A stretch of 64,000 nt of DNA from Saccharopolyspora_C sp047200635 (GTDB taxonomy: Bacteria > Actinomycetota > Actinomycetes > Mycobacteriales > Pseudonocardiaceae). The translations under genes were made by a program, and so were the position numbers. The notes beneath the pieces were generated by a model, which saw only the letters and a list, made by a program, of their open reading frames with translations, was not told the origin of the DNA and made no database searches. The stretch covers positions 1-64,000 of the forward strand of contig NZ_JBJZOI010000029.1 of assembly GCF_047200635.1 (NCBI RefSeq), in the 5' to 3' direction. Below, piece after piece: positions 1 through 7,366 of the stretch (position 1 is its first letter; every line of letters starts with the position of its first letter).

Positions 1-62
<62 letters not shown>

Positions 63-77
63 GCGGCTCGCCCTCGG

Positions 78-767
78 CTAGCTCGTGCGCTCGGCCAGCA
101 GCGACACCAGCTCGTCGGCCGCCGGGCCGGACGAGGCCGGGTTCTGGCCCGTGATGAGCAGCCCGTCCCGCAGCACGTGCGGCTCCCAGTCCGCACCCTT
201 GCCGTAGTCGCCGCCGCGCGCCTTGAGCGCGTCCTCCACCAGGAAGGGGACGACCTCGGTCAGCTGCACCGCCGCCTCCTCGGAGTTGGTGAAGCCGGTG
301 ACCCGCTTGCCCCGGACGAGCGGCGCGCCGTCCTCGCCCACGACGTGCCGCAGCACCCCGGGCGCGTGGCACACCAGCGCCACCGGTTTCCCGGCGCGCT
401 GGGCGTCCTGGATGAGGGCGATGGAGGTCGGGTCCTCCGCCAGGTCCCACAGGGGTCCGTGGCCGCCCGGGTAGAAGACGGCGTCGAACTCGTTCACGTC
501 GACCGAGTCGAGGCGCGCGGTGTTGGCGAGCGCCGCCATCGCCGCCTCGTCCGCTTCGAACCGCTCCGTCGCCTCGGTCCGGGCGTCGGGTTCGCTGCTG
601 GTCGGGTCGAGCGGCGGCTGCCCGCCCGCTGGCGAGGCCAGCACCAGCTCCGCACCGGCCTCCTGCAGCCGGTAGTACGGCGCGGCCAGCTCCTCCAGCC
701 AGAACCCGGTCTTGCGGCCGGTGTCGCCGAGCCGGTCGTGGGAGGTCAGGACGATCAGAACCTTCAT
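78..767 (-). CDS. DJ-1/PfpI-family (type 1 glutamine amidotransferase-like) protein
   Basis: A 229-residue cytosolic protein. It has the DJ-1/PfpI flavodoxin-like fold with a nucleophile elbow ALVCHAPG (Cys133) and an upstream GRKTGFWLEE segment carrying the conserved acidic residue near Glu25-26, the arrangement of Hsp31/YhbO-like members. The PGGHGPLWDL stretch (100-109) is also typical. Family members act as chaperones, glyoxalases or stress proteins, and the exact role here cannot be read from sequence. The ATG at 767 is chosen because it starts the conserved MKVLIVLTS strand and has a GAGGTG ribosome site 6 nt upstream. A longer in-frame extension to 983 is Arg/Pro-rich and not family-like. 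It is transcribed alone on the minus strand. Confidence 0.85.
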   Translation of the reverse strand: MKVLIVLTSHDRLGDTGRKTGFWLEELAAPYYRLQEAGAELVLASPAGGQPPLDPTSSEPDARTEATERFEADEAAMAALANTARLDSVDVNEFDAVFYPGGHGPLWDLAEDPTSIALIQDAQRAGKPVALVCHAPGVLRHVVGEDGAPLVRGKRVTGFTNSEEAAVQLTEVVPFLVEDALKARGGDYGKGADWEPHVLRDGLLITGQNPASSGPAADELVSLLAERTS

Positions 768-965
768 GGGGCACCTCGCAGTGCTGTCGGCTCGTTCCAC
801 GGTCCCGCGGCTCGCGGGTGCGCGCCCGTCAGGTCGCGCGGGAGCCGACCCTAGGAGATCGTCGGATCCGGTTCCGGTGCCGGGGCATGATCGCGGCGCC
901 GCACGGGTAGGGGGAGGGCAACGAGAACGCCCGGCGGAGCCGCCGGGCCCACGGGAAGGAGCGGC

Positions 966-1181
966 ATGGCCCACAACGCGCACTTCATCGCGAACACCGG
1001 GAGCGAGCCGGTGATCATCGTTCGGGACGATCGCGGCACTCCCGTGACGAAGCTGGAGCTCCCGGTGGGTGAGACGCGGCCGGAGCAGGCCGACGCCGAG
1101 CTCGGAGCCGCCGGCTGGAACCGCGAGGCGGACTGGAGCACCGCCGACGACGGCTGGGTCGCGCCGGTCGTGCCCGCGTGA
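966..1181 (+). CDS. Small conserved hypothetical protein (71 aa)
   Basis: A 71-residue acidic protein starting MAHNAHFIANTGSEPVIIV, preceded by a clear GGAAGGAG ribosome site. It has no signal peptide, membrane segment or motif I recognise. The middle suggests a short beta-strand pair (EPVIIVRDDRGTPVTKLEL), followed by a Trp-containing tail. The coding pattern (G/C at third positions) and the ribosome site support a real gene. It is 47 bp upstream of the next small gene on the same strand and may be co-transcribed with it. I cannot assign a function. Confidence 0.65.
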   Translation: MAHNAHFIANTGSEPVIIVRDDRGTPVTKLELPVGETRPEQADAELGAAGWNREADWSTADDGWVAPVVPA

Positions 1182-1228
1182 CCACCAGGCCCACCGACAG
1201 GAGGCACCCGAGGAACGAGGAGAGCACC

Positions 1229-1570
1229 GTGACCGAACGAGGACTCCCGCTGCCCGACTACGACGAACTGCCGCTGGGCACGCTGCGCCACCGGATGCGC
1301 GCCCTGGACGAGGACGCCCTCCGGCAGCTGCTGGAGCACGAGCGCGCGCACGCCAACCGGACCCCGGTGCTGGAGCTGCTCACGAGCAGGCTCGACGAGC
1401 TGGAGCGCGGCGCCACGCCGTCGTCCGGTTCCCAGGAGCAGATGCCCGAGGTCGCCGAGCACAAGCGCTCCGGGTCCCCGGTGGGCCCGAGCGGCCCGGC
1501 CGAGCCCGGCCGCCCCACCGCCCACGGAACCGTGGGGCAGACCGGCAAGGGCGCCGAGCACTCCGAATGA
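1229..1570 (+). CDS. Small conserved actinomycete protein (DUF8129-like)
   Basis: A 113-residue soluble protein. The N-terminal 55 residues (TERGLPLPDYDELPLG, then a helical pair ending TPVLELLTSRLDELERG) match a short domain common in Pseudonocardiales proteins. I recall it as DUF8129, with moderate certainty. The C-terminal half is Gly/Pro/Ser-rich and likely disordered. The GTG at 1229 is preferred over the in-frame ATG at 1178: it has GAGGAG 5-6 nt upstream, and the extra 17 N-terminal residues are Arg-rich and overlap the previous gene. Function unknown. An inverted-repeat terminator follows at 1624-1661. Confidence 0.65.
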   Translation: MTERGLPLPDYDELPLGTLRHRMRALDEDALRQLLEHERAHANRTPVLELLTSRLDELERGATPSSGSQEQMPEVAEHKRSGSPVGPSGPAEPGRPTAHGTVGQTGKGAEHSE

Positions 1571-1988
1571 GCGCGGAGGCGTCAGCGCGGTGACCTCGCC
1601 GCCCTGATCCGGGGTGGCCCTGAGCGACGGCCCCCGGTCCCTCGGGATCGGGGGCCGTCGCCGCGCGGCGGGCTCCCGGCGACGGGTCATCGCGCGCCCG
1701 GCACCCGCGCGGAGGCGGGCGCCCCTCACCGGTGGAGCGCGGGGTGGAGCGCGTCGCGCTGCCGCCGAATGCTCCGACGGCCCGGCTCGGGACCACGATC
1801 AGCGCGCGCGGACCCGGGGGGACGGCGAGCGCCGGGTGGGCATCGACGACCGGCCACGACGCGCCGACGACCGGCCACGCGGTGCGGGACGATCGGCCGA
1901 CGCCCCGGGGCCCGCGCGGGTGCGACGGTGGCTCCTGCCGGTGGCGACCCGCCCCGGCGACGAACACCGAGAGCGGAGCCGACGCCCC
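1571..1988. other. Intergenic region without a recognised gene (418 bp)
   Basis: It contains the hairpin at 1624-1661 and otherwise nothing I can support. Short open frames here lack family-like sequence and overlap on both strands. The promoter of the small membrane-protein gene at 1989 must lie here, but no clear -10/-35 pair is visible. Confidence 0.6.
1624..1661 (+). terminator. Inverted-repeat terminator after the 1229-1570 gene
   Basis: A perfect 13-bp stem (1624-1636 with 1649-1661). The enclosed bases can add 4 more pairs (TCCC/GGGA). It lies 53 bp after the stop codon. There is no U-tract, which is usual for GC-rich actinomycete terminators. Confidence 0.65.
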
Positions 1989-2204
1989 ATGACCCACGTG
2001 CTCGAAGCAGCAGGACTCGGCCAGCTCTGGATCATCGCGATCGGGCTGCTCGCGGCGGTCTTCCTGCACGTGCTGATGGACGTCCTCGTCCAGCCGATCG
2101 ACGGCGGACGCAAGCTGCTGTGGGCAGCGCTGGTGCTCGTGCTGCCCGTCGCGGGTGCCGTGCTCTGGTACCGGCTGGGGCCTCGAACCGTGCACGAGAG
2201 CTGA
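1989..2204 (+). CDS. Small membrane protein with PLD-nuclease N-terminal-like (PLDc_N) domain
   Basis: A 71-residue protein with two hydrophobic segments (about residues 13-33 and 43-61) joined by the loop VLVQPIDGGRKLLW. The pattern of a helix, then G-x-K-LLW, then a second helix ending VLWYRLG is that of the PLDc_N membrane domain. That domain is found at the N-terminus of cardiolipin synthases and as stand-alone short proteins. No catalytic HKD motif is present, so it is not itself a phospholipase. The ATG at 1989 has a GAGCGGAG ribosome site. The 2363-2629 gene encodes a related protein. Confidence 0.7.
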   Translation: MTHVLEAAGLGQLWIIAIGLLAAVFLHVLMDVLVQPIDGGRKLLWAALVLVLPVAGAVLWYRLGPRTVHES

Positions 2205-2362
2205 TCCTGCCGGGTCGGTGGGGGTAGGACTTTCGGACGAGGCGTCTCGAACCGATCTTCCGACGTGCGGGTGCGGCGAAAACTGCGAAAGTGGTTCACA
2301 TCAGCGGCGGACGCCGCCGAAGCAACCGAGACCCCAGCACTCGCTGAGAACGGAGCACTCCG

Positions 2363-2629
2363 ATGACCACCCTGATCGCGCAGCACTCGATGGCCGCGGC
2401 GAACGGCGCCGAGCAGATCTGGGGCGTGGTGCTCTTCGGCGGGGTGCTGCTGGTGGCCTTGGCGTTCCTGGTCTTCTTCGTGGCCGCCCTGATCAGCATC
2501 CTCGGTTCCGAGCACACCGGCGGCATGAAGCTGGTGTGGGTCGTGCTCGCGTTCATCGCGCCGTTCCTCGGCCCGCTGCTCTGGTTCGTCATCGGCCGCT
2601 CCGACGCCCGTCGCCGAGCCACCGCCTGA
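2363..2629 (+). CDS. Small membrane protein, PLDc_N-like, related to the 1989-2204 product
   Basis: An 88-residue protein with two strong membrane helices (about residues 20-46 and 53-77) joined by SEHTGGMKLVW. It ends LLWFVIGRSDARRR, which places a basic tail after helix two. The layout parallels the neighbouring 71-residue protein (GGRKLLW and VLWYRLG there), so the two are probably diverged paralogues of the PLDc_N membrane domain. The ATG at 2363 is preceded by GAGAACGGAG. A perfect 13-bp inverted repeat just after the stop ends transcription. Confidence 0.7.
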   Translation: MTTLIAQHSMAAANGAEQIWGVVLFGGVLLVALAFLVFFVAALISILGSEHTGGMKLVWVVLAFIAPFLGPLLWFVIGRSDARRRATA

Positions 2630-2635
2630 CCCACC

Positions 2636-2663
2636 GCGGCTCCCGCGACCTCGCGGGAGCCGC
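2636..2663 (+). terminator. Perfect 13-bp-stem terminator
   Basis: Arms 2636-2648 and 2651-2663 pair perfectly around two bases, 7 bp after the stop codon at 2629. It is very GC-rich and lacks a U-tract. Confidence 0.75.
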
Positions 2664-2909
2664 GCCCGCCCCGCGCCCCCGGCCCGGGGCCGCGAGACCC
2701 CCTGCTGGACCGCGCCGACGCGCACGGGGGTCGAGCGGTCACCGCGCCGGGGGCGCGGTGCGTCGTGGGACGGCTCGCCCGCCGGGGCGCGGGCCCGATC
2801 CTCGTCGAGCACCGGTTGCCTCGCCGGTGCTGCCGGCGGGGCGCCGCGCTTCGACGCCGTGCGGTGCGGCGCCACGACCACCGCGCCTCCGCCCGAACTC
2901 CGGACGGCG

Positions 2910-2946
2910 CGGAGCCCCCGGCGGAATTGGTCCGCCGGGGGCTCCG
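2910..2946 (-). terminator. 16-bp-stem terminator for the DUF4232-type lipoprotein gene
   Basis: Arms 2910-2925 and 2931-2946 form a perfect 16-bp stem with a 5-nt loop (ATTGG). It lies 126 bp beyond the stop of the minus-strand gene at 3072-3650. Confidence 0.65.
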
Positions 2947-3071
2947 GTGCGCACCGCGTGCTCGGGCCGCCGAGTTCCCGGAATCGCGGAGGAATTCGGG
3001 CAGCGCTCATCGCGCCGCATTCAACGCGGTCCGGGAATGGGTGGCTGAATTCCGGTCCGAGACCGGATGGC

Positions 3072-3650
3072 TCAGAAGGTGACGCCCTGCGCGGAGGGCT
3101 GGAGGGTGCCGACCTGGATGGACTTGACCGGGAATTCGACGTACTCCTCCTCGCTGCGGACGTCGGCCTGCACGGTGCCGCCGACGTCGGGGAGGTTCAC
3201 GGTGAAGCCGGTCGCGACGTAGGTGTCGGGGTCCTGCTTGCCGCCCAGCTCCAGGTGCGTCCCGGCGAAGGCGGACTCGCCCGGCTCCAGCCGGATGTCC
3301 GTGCTCGCGCCCGGGTGGTCGACGTGCTCGGTCGGCACGTCGATCGGCTGGTTGGCCATGTTCATGGCGGTCACCGTCGGGGAGCCGTTCAGCACGCAGG
3401 GCTCGTCGCCCTGGTTGGTGACGGCCATGAGCAGCACGCCCGGCCGGTTCGGCTGCGGGATCAGGTCGACGTTGAAGTCCTCCGCCGAGCACGGCGAGGC
3501 GGAGATGTCGGTCGCGGTGCCGTCCTGCTGCACGGCGGCGTTCGAGAGGCCTTCCGGGGCCGACCCGGTGGCCTGGCCGCAACCGGCGAGCAGCAGCGCT
3601 CCACCGACGAGTCCGGCGACACCCAGCGTGCGAGTCCGGTTCAGCGACAT
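3072..3650 (-). CDS. DUF4232-type secreted lipoprotein
   Basis: A 192-residue exported lipoprotein. The N-terminus has basic residues, a hydrophobic stretch and the lipobox LLAGC at residues 20-24, so Cys24 should be lipidated and the protein anchored outside the membrane. The mature part is a predicted beta-sandwich. It carries two cysteines (SPCSAEDF and EPCVLNG) placed as in DUF4232 proteins, where they likely form a disulfide, and a typical 'VTNQGDEPC-LNG-PTV' stretch. The family is common in actinomycetes and its function is unknown. The ATG at 3650 is preceded by GAGGGGA. A hairpin follows at 2910-2946. It is monocistronic. Confidence 0.82.
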   Translation of the reverse strand: MSLNRTRTLGVAGLVGGALLLAGCGQATGSAPEGLSNAAVQQDGTATDISASPCSAEDFNVDLIPQPNRPGVLLMAVTNQGDEPCVLNGSPTVTAMNMANQPIDVPTEHVDHPGASTDIRLEPGESAFAGTHLELGGKQDPDTYVATGFTVNLPDVGGTVQADVRSEEEYVEFPVKSIQVGTLQPSAQGVTF

Positions 3651-4494
3651 GTCATTTCCCCTCTCTGGTGATCACGGAATTCCGTGTTCTCTCACTCCGC
3701 AAGACGCCTGCGGCGCAATGGGGTTGTTCCAGCAATCGGAAAAACTTCGCGAGACCGGGTGGTGAAGGGTTTCCCGGTCCCGGCGGGGAGCGTAGAGGGC
3801 ATCGGTGATCTCCGCTGGGTGTGCTCCACCGGCCCCCGCGCGGGCTCGGAACCGCGTGCGCGTCGCCGCCTCGCGGGCGGAGGTACCGCGACGACGAGAG
3901 GCAGGTCCCGGTGCGAGGTGGACGCCGAGCGCGCAGGGAGTGCCGCGCGCCGGAACTTCGCGCACCCGCGCGTCGAACCCCGCGCGGACGCCCCGCCGCT
4001 GAGCGCCGGGGTCCCGCGCCCGGACGGCGGGCCGGGCACCACGAGGATCGAGGACTGTGGCGCCGAGGTGATGAGCGCCTCGCGGCTACGCGATCGCCGA
4101 GCGCTCCGGGGGCTGACCGGCGATCCGGTCCGGCGGCCGGCGGGCCCGGCCGCACGACCCCGGCGGCGCGAACACCGCTGCCGCCGGGAACGGCGGCCCG
4201 GCCACTCCGACGCGGGCGGGCATCCCCGTCCGCGGCAGGCCGCTGCCGGAACCGTCCGACCACTCGGAGGGCCTCGAACCGCGGCGGCTCGAACCGCTGC
4301 CCCACGAGATCCCCGTCGGCCAGTCCTGCGTCAGCACCCCCGTGGGCGCGCCGCGCGCCACCCGCGACGAGCTGGGCGTTCCGCACGACCACGCGGTGCT
4401 CGGGGGCGACGAGACCTCCGTCCACCACCGCGGGTCCGCGCGCGGAGCTCCGAGCTCCACCCGAGGTGAGCCGGGATCCGGTGAGCGGCGGCGT
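3651..4494. other. Gene-less stretch with a possible degraded coding remnant (844 bp)
   Basis: No intact gene is supported. From about 4117 to 4470 the plus-strand frame that contains base 4342 shows coding-like codon use (nearly all third positions G/C) and plausible peptide such as PHEIPVGQSCVSTPVG. However, it has no credible start after an in-frame stop at 4114-4116, and its downstream end overlaps the DUF3040 gene on the other strand. It could be the end of a decayed gene. The rest of the stretch shows nothing I recognise. Promoter elements for the lipoprotein gene should lie just above 3650. Confidence 0.3.
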
Positions 4495-4752
4495 TCAGCT
4501 GGACCAGATCCGCCAGCCCCGGGTGGTCAGCAGCACCCCGGTGAGGGCGGTGCAGAGGGCGAAGCCCGCGGCGTCGTTGAGGACGAGGGCGACCCCGGCG
4601 AACAGCCCGCTGACGACCGCCAGCGCGAGCCTGCGCCGGCCCAGCGCCGGTGGCGGGAGCTCGGCGTCGGCGAAGGCGCGGGCGAACTCGGGATCGTCGA
4701 CGGCCAACCGGTTCTCGATCTCGGCGAGCCTGCGTCGTTCGGAGCGGTGCAT
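4495..4752 (-). CDS. DUF3040 small membrane protein
   Basis: An 85-residue protein. The start MHRSERRRLAEIENRLAVDD is the hallmark of actinomycete DUF3040 proteins: a cytosolic amphipathic helix followed by DPEFARAF. Two hydrophobic helices follow (about residues 44-58 and 62-76). The usual role is unknown. The ATG at 4752 has a strong GGGGAGGA ribosome site. It stands alone between the gene-less stretch above and the propeller gene on the same strand. Confidence 0.82.
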   Translation of the reverse strand: MHRSERRRLAEIENRLAVDDPEFARAFADAELPPPALGRRRLALAVVSGLFAGVALVLNDAAGFALCTALTGVLLTTRGWRIWSS

Positions 4753-4842
4753 CGGCGTCCTCCCCGGCTCGCCGTGGACCTGTGCGCCGAGCGTGCCCCG
4801 AGGAGGGCGTGCGGGTCAGAGGCCAACGGCCCGGATGCCCGG

Positions 4843-4868
4843 CCGGGCGCCCGGCGTCGGGCGCCCGG
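4843..4868 (-). terminator. Terminator of the propeller-like secreted protein gene
   Basis: A perfect 11-bp stem (4843-4853 with 4858-4868) with a 4-nt loop, starting 6 bp beyond the stop codon at 4875. It is extended by further near-matching GC pairs. Confidence 0.65.
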
Positions 4869-4874
4869 GCCGGT

Positions 4875-5942
4875 TCAGTCCTGGTGGACCGAGGCGAACG
4901 GCCTCTCCTGGCCGGGATAGCGGCCCGCGCCGCCGACTGCCAGCAGGTCCCCGTCGGCCAGCTCGGTCCCACCGGCGGGGACGCCCGCCGACGGGCCGGG
5001 CAGCACCTGCCAGCGATCGCCGTCGAAGCGCAGCGCGTTCTCGCCCAGCGACCACAGCTCGTCGCCGACGCGGACCAGGTCGCCTCGGGGTCCGACGCCC
5101 TGCGGGCTCGGTGCGACCGACCACTCCCCGCCGTCCCAGTGCAGCAGCAGCGCGCGGGAAGCGGCGGGGTCGGCCGAGTCCTGGATCTGGCCGGTGGCCC
5201 ACACGTCGTCAGCGGCCAGCGGCTGAACCTGGGTGAGCCGGACGGACTGGTACTCGTCGAGCTCGATCGCGGGCACCGGCACCTCGGACCAGGCCGCGCC
5301 GTCCCAGTGCAGCGCCAAGCCCTGCCCGTAGCCGCTGTCACCGCCGACCGCCCAGACGTCGTCGGCCGCGATCCCGCCCACGTCCCCGAGCGTCCAGTTC
5401 CCCTCCCGCTCCGGCACCGCGACGTCCCGCCAGGCGGCCCCGTCCCAGTGCTGCACGAGGCCGCGCCCGGTGCCCGCGCCGTCGTCGAAGGAGCTGCCGA
5501 CGGCCCACACGTCCGCCGGACCGAACGCGGCGAGGCCGCGCGCGGCGTTGCGGTTGCCGGGCGCGGTGAACGGGACCTCGGACCAGGTCGTCCCGTCCCA
5601 GTGCAGCGCGGAGCCGATGCCGTACTTGATGTCCGCGCCGGTGGCCCAGGCGTCGGCCGCGCCGATGACGGCGACCTCGTCCAGCCGCCCCACGTCCGGC
5701 ACGGGCACCTCCCGCCAGCCCCGCGCGTCCCGCAGGTAGGCGAGGCTGTGCTGCACCGGGTTGGACTCCATCGAGCCGCCGACCGCCCACACCACGCCGT
5801 CCCCGGCGGCGGCCGAGGTCAGCGCGGCGTAGCCGTCGAGCGGCGGCAGCGGCTCGTCGGCCCAGCCCGCGGCGGCCGCCTGCGGCGCCGCTCCCAGCAG
5901 CAGCGCGGCGGTCGCCGCACCGATCCACGTCAGTCGTGCCAT
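4875..5942 (-). CDS. Secreted beta-propeller-like protein with W-D-G repeats
   Basis: A 355-residue exported protein. The N-terminus MARLTWIGAATAALLLG followed by AAPQAAAA is a signal peptide with a likely cleavage near residue 25. The rest consists of six imperfect repeats of about 50 residues with the pattern (A)DDVWAVG, a variable loop, then LALHWDGAAWSEVPVP. These are best seen around residues 80-290, and the last is degenerate. Such repeats build blades of a beta-propeller, usually a binding scaffold. No enzyme motif is visible. Two ATGs lie at the start. The inner one (5942) is preferred because the GGGGAG ribosome site lies 6 nt upstream of it but directly abuts the outer one (5948). 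The ligand is unknown. Confidence 0.72.
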   Translation of the reverse strand: MARLTWIGAATAALLLGAAPQAAAAGWADEPLPPLDGYAALTSAAAGDGVVWAVGGSMESNPVQHSLAYLRDARGWREVPVPDVGRLDEVAVIGAADAWATGADIKYGIGSALHWDGTTWSEVPFTAPGNRNAARGLAAFGPADVWAVGSSFDDGAGTGRGLVQHWDGAAWRDVAVPEREGNWTLGDVGGIAADDVWAVGGDSGYGQGLALHWDGAAWSEVPVPAIELDEYQSVRLTQVQPLAADDVWATGQIQDSADPAASRALLLHWDGGEWSVAPSPQGVGPRGDLVRVGDELWSLGENALRFDGDRWQVLPGPSAGVPAGGTELADGDLLAVGGAGRYPGQERPFASVHQD

Positions 5943-6051
5943 CGCCATCTCCCCGGGGTGATCTCCTGCCGACAGCACGCGCGGAGCGGGGCGGAGGTTG
6001 CCTGGGATCCGGGGACCCGGGATCCGCCGGAACCGGTCAGCTCCGAACCGG

Positions 6052-7257
6052 TCAGCCGAGCACGACCGGCAGCGCGAGGAAGCCGTTCATGACCAGCCCG
6101 CGGCTTCGCCGCAGCTCAGCTTCCCCGGCGGCGAGCCGGGCACCCGGGAAGCGGCGGGTGAGCTCCTGGAACGCCACCTCGCCCTCCAGCCGGGCCAGCG
6201 GGGCCCCGAGGCAGTGGTGCAGCCCGTGCCCGAACGCGAGGTGGCCCGTGCGGCCGCGGTCGAGGTCCAGCTCGTCGGCCTGCTCGAACTGCTCGCCGTC
6301 CCGGTTCGCCGACGTCAGGTTGATCAGGACGAGTTCGCCCGCCGGGATGGTGGTCCCCCCGATCGTCACGTCCTCGGCGGTGAACCGGTGCGTGCTCATC
6401 CGCAGCGGGCCGTCGTAGCGCAGCACCTCCTCCACCGCGTCGGGCAGCAGCTCGGGCCGCTCGCGCAGCGCCGCCCACTTCGCGGGCTCCGCCAGCAGCC
6501 AGCGCGCCCCGTTGCCCACCAGGTTCACGGTGGTCTCGTGCCCGGCGACGATGAGCAGGAACGCGGTGGCCAGCAGCTCCTCCTCGGTGAGCCGGTCCTC
6601 GTCCGCGGAGGCCCCGGTCAGCGCGGAGATCAGGTCCTCGCCGGGTGCCGCGCGCTTCGCGGCGAACAACTCGTGGAAGAACGCCGCCATCTCCCGGGAG
6701 GCGGTCAGGCTCTGCTCGATGGGATCGGGGACCAGCAGCGCCGCGGTCCACTCCCGGAACCGCGAGCGGTCGCCCTCCGGGACGCCCAGCAGCTCGCAGA
6801 TCACGGTGATGGGCAGCGGGAACGCGAAGCGCTCGATGAGGTCCAGCGGCTCGCCGGTCGGCAGCTCGTCGAGCAGCCCGGTGACGAGCTCCTGAACCCG
6901 GGGGCGCAGCGCGGCGATGCGGCGGACGGTGAAGTCGCGGGCCAGCAGCTTGCGCAGCCGGGTGTGGTCGGGCGGGTCGGCGTTGAGCATGTGCTTGGAG
7001 AACAGGCCGGACAGCTCCTGGCCCGCCGACGGGTCCCGCTTGGCGCGGATGATCTCGTTCAGGCGGTCCGAGTCCTTGGCGAGGCGGGGGTCGTTGAGCG
7101 CCGCGCGGGCCTCGGCGAAGCTGCCGATGACCCACACCGGGGCGCCGTCCCGCTGGATCGCGCGGTGCACGGGCGCCTGCTCCCGCAGGGCGCGCTCGAC
7201 CTCGGCGGCCCGGTCCCAGTAGCCCTCGGTCAACAGCTCGGTTCTGATGTCGGTCAC
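6052..7257 (-). CDS. Cytochrome P450
   Basis: A 401-residue soluble bacterial P450 of normal length. It carries the heme-ligand loop FGHGLHHCLG with axial Cys349, the I-helix oxygen-activation motif AGHETT, the K-helix E-x-x-R in EEVLRYDG, and the meander. It should hydroxylate or epoxidise a small molecule using an external ferredoxin and reductase, neither of which is encoded nearby. The sequence resembles the CYP105/107-type class of secondary-metabolism P450s. The substrate cannot be inferred. The GTG at 7257 starts the family-like N-terminus (TDIRTELLTEGYWD). Upstream in-frame sequence to 7389 overlaps the divergent pabAB gene and is not P450-like. It is divergent from pabAB across 109 bp. 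Confidence 0.93.
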   Translation of the reverse strand: MTDIRTELLTEGYWDRAAEVERALREQAPVHRAIQRDGAPVWVIGSFAEARAALNDPRLAKDSDRLNEIIRAKRDPSAGQELSGLFSKHMLNADPPDHTRLRKLLARDFTVRRIAALRPRVQELVTGLLDELPTGEPLDLIERFAFPLPITVICELLGVPEGDRSRFREWTAALLVPDPIEQSLTASREMAAFFHELFAAKRAAPGEDLISALTGASADEDRLTEEELLATAFLLIVAGHETTVNLVGNGARWLLAEPAKWAALRERPELLPDAVEEVLRYDGPLRMSTHRFTAEDVTIGGTTIPAGELVLINLTSANRDGEQFEQADELDLDRGRTGHLAFGHGLHHCLGAPLARLEGEVAFQELTRRFPGARLAAGEAELRRSRGLVMNGFLALPVVLG

Positions 7258-7366
7258 GTGATCGAGTCTGCCGCTCCGCGCCACCAGGTGCCAGACCCCC
7301 GGTCCGGGGTGTGGGCTTGGCCGCGACCGGGATCCGAAGGCCCCGGTCGGCGGGGACCATGTCCCG

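Larger units (their letters stand above)
2630..3071. other. Gene-less gap between convergent genes (442 bp)
   Basis: It holds two strong inverted repeats, at 2636-2663 for the plus-strand gene and at 2910-2946 for the minus-strand lipoprotein gene. I see no other supported feature. The open frames crossing it are Arg/Pro/Ala-rich and not family-like. Confidence 0.65.
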
